DNA of 60,466 nt, taken from NCBI GenBank assembly GCA_944363715.1, contig CALVUX010000011.1:1-60466 (forward strand), given 5' to 3'. Within the stretch, counting starts at the first letter, position 1; every line of letters starts with the position of its first letter. The notes under the pieces were generated by a model. The model was not told the origin of the DNA and did not search any database. It saw only the letters and a program-made list of their open reading frames with translations. Positions 53,219 through 60,466 of the stretch are shown in pieces. Made by a program: the position numbers and the translations under genes. Source of the stretch: an uncultured Bacilli bacterium. Lineage in GTDB: Bacteria; Bacillota_I; Bacilli_A; RF39; UBA660.

Positions 53219-53844
53219 TATTTAAGAGCCTCCTCTATCTTTTTAATAGCTTCACTAGTAAAGACTACAACATCAGAGTTAACTAAGTCTAATACATTTA
53301 ATTCATTAGCTGCTATTAAGGCAACACTAGGAATATTTCTAGATGCTAATATTACATTTTCTGTGAAGTCTTCTACTACGAATAGTACTTTTTTATCAGC
53401 TATTTTTAATGTATTTAATAATGTAATCATTTCTTTTGTCTTTGGAGTAGTAAATGATAACTCTTCCATAACGATTACTTCATTATCATTAAACTTATGA
53501 CTTAAAGCACTCTTTAATGCTAATCTTCTTTCTTTACGATTTTGTTTCTTGCTGTAATCTCTTGGTACTGGAGTTCCATATCTTCCTCCACCTACCCATT
53601 GTACAGCTCTAATTGAACCTTGACGTGCATGTCCAGTTCCTTTTTGTCTCCAAGGTTTACGTCCTCCACCGCTAACTTCTGAACGGTTTTTAGTAGAGTG
53701 TGTTCCTTGTCTTAATGATGCTCTTGCTAAAATAATTGCATCATATAATACTTTATCATTTGGGGTAATAGAAAATATTTCTTCATTTAATTTTAATTCA
53801 TTTACTTTTTCACCTTTAAGATTTAAAAGATCTATCTTTTTCAT
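53218..53844 (-). CDS. rplD: 50S ribosomal protein L4
   Basis: This 208-residue protein has the extended tunnel loop (RQGTHSTKNRSEVSGGGRKP, GTGHARQGSIRAVQWVGGG). In some bacteria it also represses its own operon by binding the S10 leader. The start is ATG 53844, after AGGAGG; a GTG six codons upstream overlaps that site. Confidence 0.97.
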   Translation of the reverse strand: MKKIDLLNLKGEKVNELKLNEEIFSITPNDKVLYDAIILARASLRQGTHSTKNRSEVSGGGRKPWRQKGTGHARQGSIRAVQWVGGGRYGTPVPRDYSKKQNRKERRLALKSALSHKFNDNEVIVMEELSFTTPKTKEMITLLNTLKIADKKVLFVVEDFTENVILASRNIPSVALIAANELNVLDLVNSDVVVFTSEAIKKIEEALK

Positions 53845-53897
53845 ACTTTTTCCTCCTTTCACTACATAACATAATTTTATTTAAACTGTAGTGATGA

Positions 53898-54665
53898 TTA
53901 TTCGTTTGTTGTTTCTGTTGACTCAGTAGTTGCAGCTTCTACTACTTCTTCAGTATTAGTATTTTCTTCTACTTCAGTAGTAACTTCAGCTTCTTTCATC
54001 TCTTCATAAGTGATTAAGTCTTTAGCAGTATTTTTCTTACCTGGCTTCTTAACAGCTGTTTTAATTACTACTAGCCCTTCTTTTGGTCCAGGCACATTAC
54101 CTTTAATTAAAATTACATTATTTTCTAAGTCTACTGCTACTACTTCTAAGTTTTGAACAGTAGAGTTTACATTACCCATTTGTCCTGGTAATTTCTTACC
54201 TTTTAATACGTGCATTGGTCTCATTGTTCCAAGAGATCCTACTCCACGATGATATTGTGAACCATGTCCCATAGGTCCACGGCTTTGATTGTGACGTTTA
54301 ATTACACCTTGGAAACCTTTTCCTTTGCTAACTCCACTAACGTCTACAATTTCACCAGCTTCAAATACGCTAGCATCTAATACTTGTCCTAAAGTGTAAT
54401 CAGCTACATTTACGCCTTTTATTTCTCTTAAGAAGCGCTTAGGTTCAGTATTAGCTTTAGTGGTATGACCCATCTTTGGTTTGTTACTTAGTTTTTCTCT
54501 AACTGTTTTATAACCTAATTGAATTGCTTCATAACCATCTGTTTCATTAGTTTTGATTTGTGTAACAACATTAGGTTCAACTTCTACAACAGTTACAGGA
54601 ATAAGTTTACCATCAGTAGTGAATACTTGAGTCATTCCTTTTTTTGTACCTAAGATTCCTTTCAT
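53898..54665 (-). CDS. rplC: 50S ribosomal protein L3 with an acidic C-terminal tail
   Basis: This 255-residue protein has [15 protein letters not shown], the tip loop [20 protein letters not shown] and [19 protein letters not shown]. The family usually ends near residue 210. Here about 40 more residues follow ([20 protein letters not shown] and on), rich in Glu and Thr and probably disordered. The ATG 8 nt after AGGAGG is chosen; one two codons earlier is too close. Confidence 0.97.
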   Translation of the reverse strand: MKGILGTKKGMTQVFTTDGKLIPVTVVEVEPNVVTQIKTNETDGYEAIQLGYKTVREKLSNKPKMGHTTKANTEPKRFLREIKGVNVADYTLGQVLDASVFEAGEIVDVSGVSKGKGFQGVIKRHNQSRGPMGHGSQYHRGVGSLGTMRPMHVLKGKKLPGQMGNVNSTVQNLEVVAVDLENNVILIKGNVPGPKEGLVVIKTAVKKPGKKNTAKDLITYEEMKEAEVTTEVEENTNTEEVVEAATTESTETTNE

Positions 54666-54682
54666 TTTCATTTCCTCCTATT

Positions 54683-54994
54683 TTAGATTGTTTTGATTTT
54701 GATATCGACACCACTTGGTAAATCAAGATGTGCTAATGCATCAATCGTTTCTTTACTTGGGCTTTTAATGTCAATTAATCTCTTGTGTGTTCTTCTTTCG
54801 AATTGTTCACGACTATCTTTATCTTTGTGAACAGCTCTTAAAATTGTGAATTTCTCAATTTCTGTTGGTAGAGGTACAGGTCCAACTATATCTCCTCCAG
54901 TTCTTTTGATTGTTTCAACAATTTTAGTTACAGCATTGTCAAGTATCTTATGATCATATGCTTTTAACTTAATACGAATCTTTTGTGTTGACAC
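54683..54994 (-). CDS. rpsJ: 30S ribosomal protein S10
   Basis: This 103-residue head protein and NusE transcription factor is the first gene of the operon. It has [36 protein letters not shown] and the C-terminal [15 protein letters not shown]. The start is GTG at 54994, 9 nt after GGGAGG. Confidence 0.98.
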   Translation of the reverse strand: MSTQKIRIKLKAYDHKILDNAVTKIVETIKRTGGDIVGPVPLPTEIEKFTILRAVHKDKDSREQFERRTHKRLIDIKSPSKETIDALAHLDLPSGVDIKIKTI

Positions 54995-55113
54995 TATTTA
55001 CGTCCTCCCTTCGCCTATATCTAGTATAGACTTGCTCCGTGTGAATAACCCGATAGCTGATTAACAACTTAACCTGGCGTATCGACAACCTCCCACATCT
55101 AAGCAGTCACACG
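54995..55113 (-). promoter_or_regulatory. Structured 5' leader of the S10 operon
   Basis: The leader of about 120 nt between the promoter and rpsJ has complementary blocks: GTGTGA near the start pairs with TCACAC about 55 nt further on, enclosing GATGTGGGAGGTTG and GTTATT. A shorter stem is TATACTAGATATA. Leaders in this position bind L4 in some bacteria. I cannot match it to a named leader motif by eye. Confidence 0.55.
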
Positions 55114-55119
55114 TAATTA

Positions 55120-55148
55120 ATATTATCATAGAAATCATTGAAATACAA
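55120..55148 (-). promoter_or_regulatory. Sigma-A promoter of the S10-spc-alpha operon
   Basis: TTGTAT (55143-55148), 17 bp, TAATAT (55120-55125) on the minus strand, within an A/T-rich upstream stretch. Confidence 0.7.
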
Positions 55149-55178
55149 GCATTTTTTAAAAGTTTTTTGTAAAAAAAA

Positions 55179-55208
55179 TTGACATTTATACCTTATAGAG
55201 CAGATAAT
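55179..55208 (+). promoter_or_regulatory. Promoter of the DUF1835-like gene
   Basis: TTGACA (55179-55184), 18 bp, GATAAT (55203-55208). AAGGAG follows before the ATG at 55241. It is divergent from the S10 promoter. Confidence 0.8.
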
Positions 55209-55240
55209 GAGATAAATAAATTGTGTAAAGGAGTCTAATT

Positions 55241-55858
55241 ATGTTTACAGAAAAAGTGATAGATAATAAAAATACGAACAAATTAGATGTGTTTTTTGGT
55301 TATGCTGCTTTTACTCCGCTTTATAAAAGTAATTTAATTAATAACGACTTATATGCCTTTTATGAAGATTTTACTATAGGAAATATTAAAGATGTAGATA
55401 TTCCTATAAATATTGATAAGGATAAAACTGTTAGAATTTGGAGTAGTCGTAATAACACTCAAGAGTATTTAAACTTTCTTTACTTTTGTTATAAGCTTCC
55501 TAATCAGATATCTGTTATATTTGCAAATGAATATAATAAATATGTTAATAGTGTTGGGGAAACTGTGCCAGAGGAGATTAAAGAATTATTAAAGTATGAA
55601 CATAAACTTACTGATGAAGAGAAAGATAGATATAAAAATGAGTGGATAAAATTAGTAAATGAAAATAGTAAAATAAGACTCTTCCAAAATGATAAAATTA
55701 TTAGTACTAACTATAACTATTTAGATGATTATATTGATAAGTACTATGATAAAAATAATATAAGACGAACTGTTGCTACTCTTATGGGAAATGATACTGA
55801 AAATAATTTAAGTTCTGATATTTATAACTTTTTAATTGAGAGAAAGCAAAAGCAATAA
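55241..55858 (+). CDS. DUF1835-like hypothetical protein
   Basis: This 205-residue soluble protein has an alpha/beta N-terminal half with TVRIWSSRNNTQEYLNFLYF (around residues 66-85), a pattern seen in DUF1835 proteins of Firmicutes (a strand ending in W-S/Y followed by a helix). A helical, charged C-terminal half (DEEKDRYKNEWIKLVNENSK) follows. Its role is unknown. It is monocistronic with a consensus promoter. Confidence 0.55.
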   Translation: MFTEKVIDNKNTNKLDVFFGYAAFTPLYKSNLINNDLYAFYEDFTIGNIKDVDIPINIDKDKTVRIWSSRNNTQEYLNFLYFCYKLPNQISVIFANEYNKYVNSVGETVPEEIKELLKYEHKLTDEEKDRYKNEWIKLVNENSKIRLFQNDKIISTNYNYLDDYIDKYYDKNNIRRTVATLMGNDTENNLSSDIYNFLIERKQKQ

Positions 55859-55940
55859 TGATATTTTATACTCTTGTATTACTATTAATAACATTTGATA
55901 TATCAATAAAAGTTAATCTTATTAATATTTAAAATTTAAA

Positions 55941-55969
55941 TTGCTTTTTTTAGGGAAATAGTGTATAAT
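55941..55969 (+). promoter_or_regulatory. Sigma-A promoter of the fic-like gene
   Basis: TTGCTT (55941-55946), 17 bp, extended -10 TG-TATAAT (55964-55969). A GAGGGGG site follows before the ATG. Confidence 0.85.
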
Positions 55970-55998
55970 ATGATAAATTTTAAGAGGGGGAAAGTTTT

Positions 55999-56886
55999 AT
56001 GTTAACAAGAGAATATGTAGAGAAAATGAGAAAGTCAGGTGATATACCAACTGTTAATTTAAAAATATTTGATAGTATTTATTCATTACCATTTAGTCAA
56101 TTTGTAGTAGATCATGAAAACGATACGGAAGAACTTTATACACATTATATAAATGATGTTTTAGAACTAAAAGATGATGAGCTTGTTTCTTATCTAAATG
56201 CTATTAAATCTGTAGAAATAGTAGATAATCAGTCTTTAGAAAAAGAAGATAGTTTTTTAATGAGTTTATATATGCAAACTGAGAGAACTAATGCAATTGA
56301 CTTTCTAATTAATAATGGAGTTACTCTTAATAGAGATGCTTTTATAAATGCTCATAAACTAATTTTAAAAGGAACAAGTAGTCAGAAATTTTCTGATAAA
56401 GACCATAGAACAGATAATGAAGCATTTGTTGTCAGAATAGAAAGCGGTAACCCTAAAATTCGTTATTTTGCTCTACCTTATACCGATATTGAAGAGGCGA
56501 TTAAGAAAATTATGGAATTTTACAATTCTGATACCTATGATGATAGAATATTTTTAAAATCACAAATAATTCACGGACTAGTAGCATCATTACAATTATT
56601 TGACGATGGTAATACTAGATATGCACGTATTTTACAAAATCTTAAATTAAGTGAACTTACCAATAAAAAATATAACTATAATCTTCCATTACCTGCTTTG
56701 TATGGTACTAGAGCTTATTTCCCACATAGAAGTAAATATCGTGAATTGATTGGCAATCTTGCTATTAATCCTAATTATGAAAATTGGGATGCTTGGTTTA
56801 ATTTTAATCTAAATAGAATAGAAGATGGTATTTTCTTTATAGATAATAAATTAACAGCATATAAGAAAATGATTTATAGAAAATAG
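55999..56886 (+). CDS. Fic-fold protein with a degenerate active-site motif
   Basis: Fic enzymes transfer AMP or other phosphate-containing groups using H-x-F-x-D/E-G-N-x-x-R. In this 295-residue protein the helix and loop are recognisable (HGLVASLQLFDDGNTRYAR), but the catalytic histidine position holds Gln199 and the GNGR glycine is Thr206. Asp203, Gly204, Asn205 and Arg207 are kept. The N-terminal part (residues 60-130) is helical, as in the Fic/DOC family. It is probably catalytically altered or a binding-only Fic protein. It is followed at 9 nt by a PHP phosphoesterase gene. Confidence 0.8.
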   Translation: MLTREYVEKMRKSGDIPTVNLKIFDSIYSLPFSQFVVDHENDTEELYTHYINDVLELKDDELVSYLNAIKSVEIVDNQSLEKEDSFLMSLYMQTERTNAIDFLINNGVTLNRDAFINAHKLILKGTSSQKFSDKDHRTDNEAFVVRIESGNPKIRYFALPYTDIEEAIKKIMEFYNSDTYDDRIFLKSQIIHGLVASLQLFDDGNTRYARILQNLKLSELTNKKYNYNLPLPALYGTRAYFPHRSKYRELIGNLAINPNYENWDAWFNFNLNRIEDGIFFIDNKLTAYKKMIYRK

Positions 56887-56895
56887 AGGTGACAA

Positions 56896-57789
56896 ATGAA
56901 AAAGCTTATAGATTTACATATTCATAGTAATTTATCTGATGGAGTGTTATCACCTAAAGAGATTATTGATAGAGCAGTTAATAATGGAGTTAGTGTTATT
57001 GCAATAGCAGATCATGATACAACTCTTGCTTATAATGATGAGTTATTTAATTATGCAAAAGAGAATAATGTTACATTAATCACTGGTGTAGAAATATCTA
57101 CTAAATATAAGGGAATAGGTATTCATGTATTAGGATATAAATTTGATATTAACAATAAAAAGTTTACTGATAAGTTATACTCGATTAGAAATGCTAGGCA
57201 TATTTATTTACATAATGTTGCTACTAAATTAAAGGAATTGGGTTATATCATTGATGTTGATTCTTTAGATAAGATTGATGCTGTTACTAAAGCTCATATT
57301 GCTCTTAATATTGTAGAAAACATAGAGAATAAAGAATTACTATTAAAAACTTTTGGACATATTCCTAGTAAAGGTGAATTTATTGAAACAATAATGAATG
57401 AAGGATGTCCATGTTATGTAGAAAAGGAAGCTATTAGTCCTAAGGAAGCTAGTGATTTAATAAGAGAAGCTGGTGGTAAAGTAGTTCTCGCTCATCCTGT
57501 CTGTTATAAATATGAAGATGGATTAAATGATGACGATATATTAAACCTAGTTAAAGAAATGAAGCCTGATGGTATTGAAGCTAATTACGTTTATTTAGAT
57601 AGAAATGGTAATAAAATCAATGAAAGTGCTCATTGGAATAACTTTGCTAAACACCATAACCTAATAACAACAATAGGGTCTGACTTTCATAAGAATGACG
57701 GTATTCACTCTGACATTGGTTTAATTAATGAAGATATTGTGCTAAATGATAATGAGATTAACTATATTATTAATAATCTTTTAAAATAA
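56896..57789 (+). CDS. PHP-domain phosphoesterase (RNase AM/YciV-like)
   Basis: This 297-residue metal-dependent phosphoesterase has the N-terminal DLHIHSNLSDGVLSPKEI, then IADHDTT, GVEISTKYKG, VVLAHPVCY and the C-terminal GSDFHKND, giving a full set of His/Asp ligands for two or three metals. Family members hydrolyse nucleoside 3',5'-bisphosphates or trim short RNA 5' ends. It is in the same transcript as the Fic-like gene (AGAGGTG site). Confidence 0.88.
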   Translation: MKKLIDLHIHSNLSDGVLSPKEIIDRAVNNGVSVIAIADHDTTLAYNDELFNYAKENNVTLITGVEISTKYKGIGIHVLGYKFDINNKKFTDKLYSIRNARHIYLHNVATKLKELGYIIDVDSLDKIDAVTKAHIALNIVENIENKELLLKTFGHIPSKGEFIETIMNEGCPCYVEKEAISPKEASDLIREAGGKVVLAHPVCYKYEDGLNDDDILNLVKEMKPDGIEANYVYLDRNGNKINESAHWNNFAKHHNLITTIGSDFHKNDGIHSDIGLINEDIVLNDNEINYIINNLLK

Positions 57790-57813
57790 AGAAAGTGCAT
57801 AATAACACTTTCT
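57790..57813. terminator. Bidirectional terminator between convergent genes
   Basis: AGAAAGTG and CACTTTCT form an 8-bp stem with an 8-nt loop and T-rich flanks on both sides. It serves the PHP gene and the ATPase gene. Confidence 0.75.
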
Positions 57814-59008
57814 ATTCTTTATCTAATAACCAGTCTAATACGTTTATTTTTCTTATTCCGTTATATGATACTTCTGGTTCTATATCTCCTACTAACAAAA
57901 ATTTTTGATTATGGTCTTTTATACTATCAAGTGATTTTAATTCTCTTTCTAATGTTTTTTCATCTTTAACACTTTCACTTACTTGATAATATTCAACACC
58001 CTTACTATTTATAGCGACAAAATCCACTTCTAGTTCATCTACTTTACCTATATAAACATCATAACCACGTCTTAAGAGTTCTAAATAAACAACATTTTCT
58101 AAAATATGACCTGTATCATTTCCTTTTCTTCCTAGTATAAAATATCTTAATCCAAGATCTGCTACATAATATTTATCACCTGTTTTTAAATACTGTTTCC
58201 CTTTTATATCATATCTAGTAGCTTTATAGAAAATAAATGATTCGAGTAAAGAAGTGATATAATTTTCAACTGTATGTATGCTTATTGTTCGTCCGTTTGA
58301 TACTAAAGTATCTTTTATTTTATTAGTAGAAGTTATATTACCAATATTATCTAATAAAAAACTAACTACACTTTGAAACATTAGCATATCTGGAAACTTT
58401 CTACGTGCCATTATATCTTTTAATATTATTGAATCATATATTCCTTTAATGTATTTGTCTACATCATCTATATTATCAAAGTTAAGAATATAAGGAAATG
58501 AACCCCAAGATATGTATTTTTGAAATAATCTATCTATGTTACTATCATTATTATTTGCAGATACAAATTCTTTAAAAGATAATGGAAGCATTTTTATTTC
58601 TATATATCTTCCTGATAAAAGAGTAGCTAATTCTCCTGACAAAAGATTAGCATTAGAGCCAGTTATATATAAATCAATGTTTTTATTTAAATATAAACCG
58701 TCACAAGCTTTTTGAAATTCTGGTACTACTTGAACTTCGTCTATAAATACATAGGCTTTCTTTGAACTATCTATCTTATTTAATACATAGTTATATAATT
58801 TTAAATAACTATCTAGTTCATAATAAATTGGGTCCTCTAAATTTATTCTTATTATTTGTTTTTTTTCTATTCCAGAATTCAATAAGAATTCATTGTATAA
58901 ATCAAATAAAGTTGACTTGCCACACCTTCGAATTCCAGTTATTACTTTTATTAAGTCTTTGTCTTTAAAATGTTTTAATTGTTCTAAATATTCATCTCTT
59001 GGAATCAT
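57812..59008 (-). CDS. AAA-family ATPase with DUF4143 domain (third of three)
   Basis: This 398-residue protein has Walker A GIRRCGKS (about residues 25-32), Walker B AYVFIDEVQ, sensor TGSNANLLSG, and a DUF4143 C-terminal part with ENVVYLELLRRGYDVYIGKV and ELEVDFVAINSKGVEYYQVS, a PD-(D/E)XK-like core. It is close to the first paralogue (7123). GGCGGTGA precedes the ATG. Three members in 60 kb suggest multiple accessory systems, with physiological role unproven. Confidence 0.87.
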   Translation of the reverse strand: MIPRDEYLEQLKHFKDKDLIKVITGIRRCGKSTLFDLYNEFLLNSGIEKKQIIRINLEDPIYYELDSYLKLYNYVLNKIDSSKKAYVFIDEVQVVPEFQKACDGLYLNKNIDLYITGSNANLLSGELATLLSGRYIEIKMLPLSFKEFVSANNNDSNIDRLFQKYISWGSFPYILNFDNIDDVDKYIKGIYDSIILKDIMARRKFPDMLMFQSVVSFLLDNIGNITSTNKIKDTLVSNGRTISIHTVENYITSLLESFIFYKATRYDIKGKQYLKTGDKYYVADLGLRYFILGRKGNDTGHILENVVYLELLRRGYDVYIGKVDELEVDFVAINSKGVEYYQVSESVKDEKTLERELKSLDSIKDHNQKFLLVGDIEPEVSYNGIRKINVLDWLLDKE

Positions 59009-59033
59009 TTTCTATATCACCGCCTTTTCTTAT

Positions 59034-59062
59034 ATTATATTTAATGAAAAGATGTTTGTCAA
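59034..59062 (-). promoter_or_regulatory. Sigma-A promoter of the third DUF4143 ATPase gene
   Basis: TTGACA (59057-59062), 17 bp, TATAAT (59034-59039) on the minus strand. Just upstream is TTGCACA ... TGTGCAA-like DNA (59076-59115), a possible operator. Confidence 0.88.
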
Positions 59063-59114
59063 GTTTTTGCAGTAAGTGTGCAAGAAAATATTATTTTCGA
59101 CATTTTTTTGCACA

Positions 59115-60323
59115 TTATCTTCTTTCAATATTATAATCTTCTTCTTTCTTACTAGCTCTTATAACACTACCTTTTCCATATTTTTTAATAATACTATCCA
59201 TTACTTCCTCTACCTTATCTACTACTTTTACATCTGATTCTTCAAATAAAGACATCTGACTAACGGCTTTTTCTTTTAAATCACCTAATCTTACTCCTAT
59301 ATTTCTAATAGGATCTTCTTTCCAGCTAGCTTCAAAGATTGTTTTAACTCCTTTATAAATCTCTTCTGTTACATTAGTAGGATTATCTAAAGTAATTTGA
59401 TGAGAATAGTTTTTAAAAAGGTTATTTCTATAAGTAACAGCTATAGTTCCTGTATATAGTTTTTGACTTCTTAAAGTGAAAGAGACTTCTTCTGTTTCAC
59501 TAAATAATATTTTTAATAAGTCTTCTTTTCTCGTTACATCATAAGGCAATGTTCTTGAGATACTAATACACTTATTTTTAGCATTTCTAGGTTCTACTTT
59601 GCTATAATCTATTCCTAAAGCTGCTTCTTTAAAGTAATCACCCTGGCTTTTAAAATGTTTTCTCAGTAAGTTAATGTTAGCTTCTGCTAAATCTCTAATA
59701 GTATATATTCCTAAGTCATTTAATTTTTTAGCAGAACTTTTACCAAGCATAAATAAATCATTTACTTTTAAAGGCCACATTTTAGTTTCAATTTCATTTA
59801 AATAAAGAGTATGTACTTTATCTGGCTTTTCAAAGTCACTTGCCATTTTTGCACATAGTTTATTTTCTCCTATTCCAACATTGACTGTAAAACCAAACTT
59901 TTCTTTGATTTCATCTTTTATTTTGTGAGCTAGTGATACATAATCATTACCATAAAGAAGTGTAGTACCTGTAAGGTCAAGAAAACATTCATCAATAGAG
60001 TATTGTTCTATTACAGGAGTATACTGTGATAGATAATTATATAACTTTTTAGACTGTTCTTTATAAAAAGCATAGTTAGGAGGAAATACTTGTAAGTTTT
60101 TACATTTACTTCTAGCACTATATAATGTTTCTGCTGTTACTATTCCATATTTCTTAGCGATAGGACTTTTAGCAAGAACAATACCTCTTCTTGCTTTTTC
60201 ATCTCCACCTATAACACTAGGAATCTTTCTAATATCTTGTTTATAGCCATGATTTAAAAGATAAATAGCAGTCCAAGATAAAAAGGCATTATTAACATCG
60301 ATATGAAAAATAATTCGCTGCAT
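59115..60323 (-). CDS. dinB: Y-family DNA polymerase (DinB/UvrX-like)
   Basis: This 402-residue translesion polymerase has the catalytic FHIDVNNAFLSW (first Asp) and IEQYSIDECFLDLTG (Asp-Glu pair), the NVGIGENKLCAKMAS helix, an HhH region (LGKSSAKKLNDLGIYTIRDL) and the little-finger domain. The beta-clamp peptide QMSLF is near residue 364. The sequence SWTAIYLLN and overall layout are closer to the UvrX/UmuC-type Gram-positive group than to classical DinB. The start is ATG 60323 with GAGGAGGA upstream and a TATAAT further up. Confidence 0.9.
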   Translation of the reverse strand: MQRIIFHIDVNNAFLSWTAIYLLNHGYKQDIRKIPSVIGGDEKARRGIVLAKSPIAKKYGIVTAETLYSARSKCKNLQVFPPNYAFYKEQSKKLYNYLSQYTPVIEQYSIDECFLDLTGTTLLYGNDYVSLAHKIKDEIKEKFGFTVNVGIGENKLCAKMASDFEKPDKVHTLYLNEIETKMWPLKVNDLFMLGKSSAKKLNDLGIYTIRDLAEANINLLRKHFKSQGDYFKEAALGIDYSKVEPRNAKNKCISISRTLPYDVTRKEDLLKILFSETEEVSFTLRSQKLYTGTIAVTYRNNLFKNYSHQITLDNPTNVTEEIYKGVKTIFEASWKEDPIRNIGVRLGDLKEKAVSQMSLFEESDVKVVDKVEEVMDSIIKKYGKGSVIRASKKEEDYNIERR

Positions 60324-60405
60324 AGTTATTCCTCCTCTTTACTCTATTATATAATACGTTAGTTCTATTTAAAAGAGAAAAAAATAACCTGTTAATTAAA
60401 ATATT

Positions 60406-60447
60406 GATATCCGAAAGCTATATAAATTTAAATTTGGATATCCGAAA
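60406..60447. repeat. Two direct GATATCCGAAA copies upstream of the polymerase
   Basis: GATATCCGAAA occurs at 60406-60416 and 60437-60447, exactly 31 bp apart (about three helical turns), about 85 bp upstream of the polymerase start. The spacing fits binding sites on one face of the DNA. I see no LexA-type (Cheo) box. Confidence 0.5.
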
Positions 60448-60466
60448 TAAATAATGCCCATATACA

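Noticed and set aside
55014-55113. A small RNA gene upstream of rpsJ
   Set aside because: It lies between a good promoter and the ribosome site of rpsJ without a terminator, so it is best read as the operon leader.

Overview
The window is AT-rich DNA from a low-GC Gram-positive bacterium (Firmicutes/Bacilli-like, probably an uncultured gut-type lineage). The evidence is strong AGGAGG-type ribosome binding sites, UGA used as a normal stop, an alpha/beta small acid-soluble spore protein, a Cse60-like sporulation protein, a T-box in front of leuS, a sortase with its surface substrate, and the Bacillus-like S10-spc-alpha ribosomal gene order. Species cannot be assigned from the sequence alone.

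Region 1 (1-3,740) holds the most unusual system, a diversity-generating retroelement (DGR) on the minus strand. In transcription order it has a secreted or membrane-anchored target protein with two DUF6273/C-type-lectin-like domains, each ending in a variable repeat (VR2 2503-2590, VR1 1858-1945). Next come a non-coding template repeat (TR 1599-1686), a MutS-domain-I-like accessory gene, an Avd gene, and a reverse transcriptase. By hand alignment, 23 of the 24 TR-to-VR differences fall on TR adenines, which is the DGR signature. The reverse transcriptase stops inside motif 4, before the YxDD active site, so this copy looks recently disabled or is completed in trans. An IS element with a frameshifted DDE transposase (3855-5313) lies just upstream of the target gene.

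Region 2 (5,400-26,800, nearly all minus strand) is a housekeeping and envelope stretch. It contains a SASP gene, thiI, a cysteine desulfurase (with a DUF4143-type ATPase and a truncated DUF1016 gene between the last two), ligA, two tandem sugar-nucleotidyltransferases, a second DUF4143-type ATPase, pcrA, membrane proteins, a sortase plus a thioester/SpaA-repeat surface protein, a DUF948/YtxH cell-envelope operon, a lipoprotein and trmB.

Region 3 (26,800-36,200) is a cell-wall cluster: four FemABX-type aminoacyl transferase paralogues around a MurJ-type lipid II flippase, with an S66 LD-carboxypeptidase and a nucleotidyltransferase. It is followed by two small genes of under 60 codons: a 27-residue hydrophobic peptide with the layout of a type I toxin, and cse60. 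Region 4 (36,200-40,850) is T-box-controlled leuS with a small membrane protein, a TPR protein and a membrane protein.

Region 5 (40,900-55,150) is the complete S10-spc-alpha operon from rpsJ to rplQ, including secY, adk, map, infA, rpmJ and rpoA. It lacks rpmD (L30) at its usual place, and is headed by a clear promoter and a structured leader. Region 6 (55,200-60,466) carries a DUF1835-like protein, a Fic-fold protein lacking its catalytic histidine, a PHP phosphoesterase, a third DUF4143-type ATPase and a Y-family DNA polymerase.
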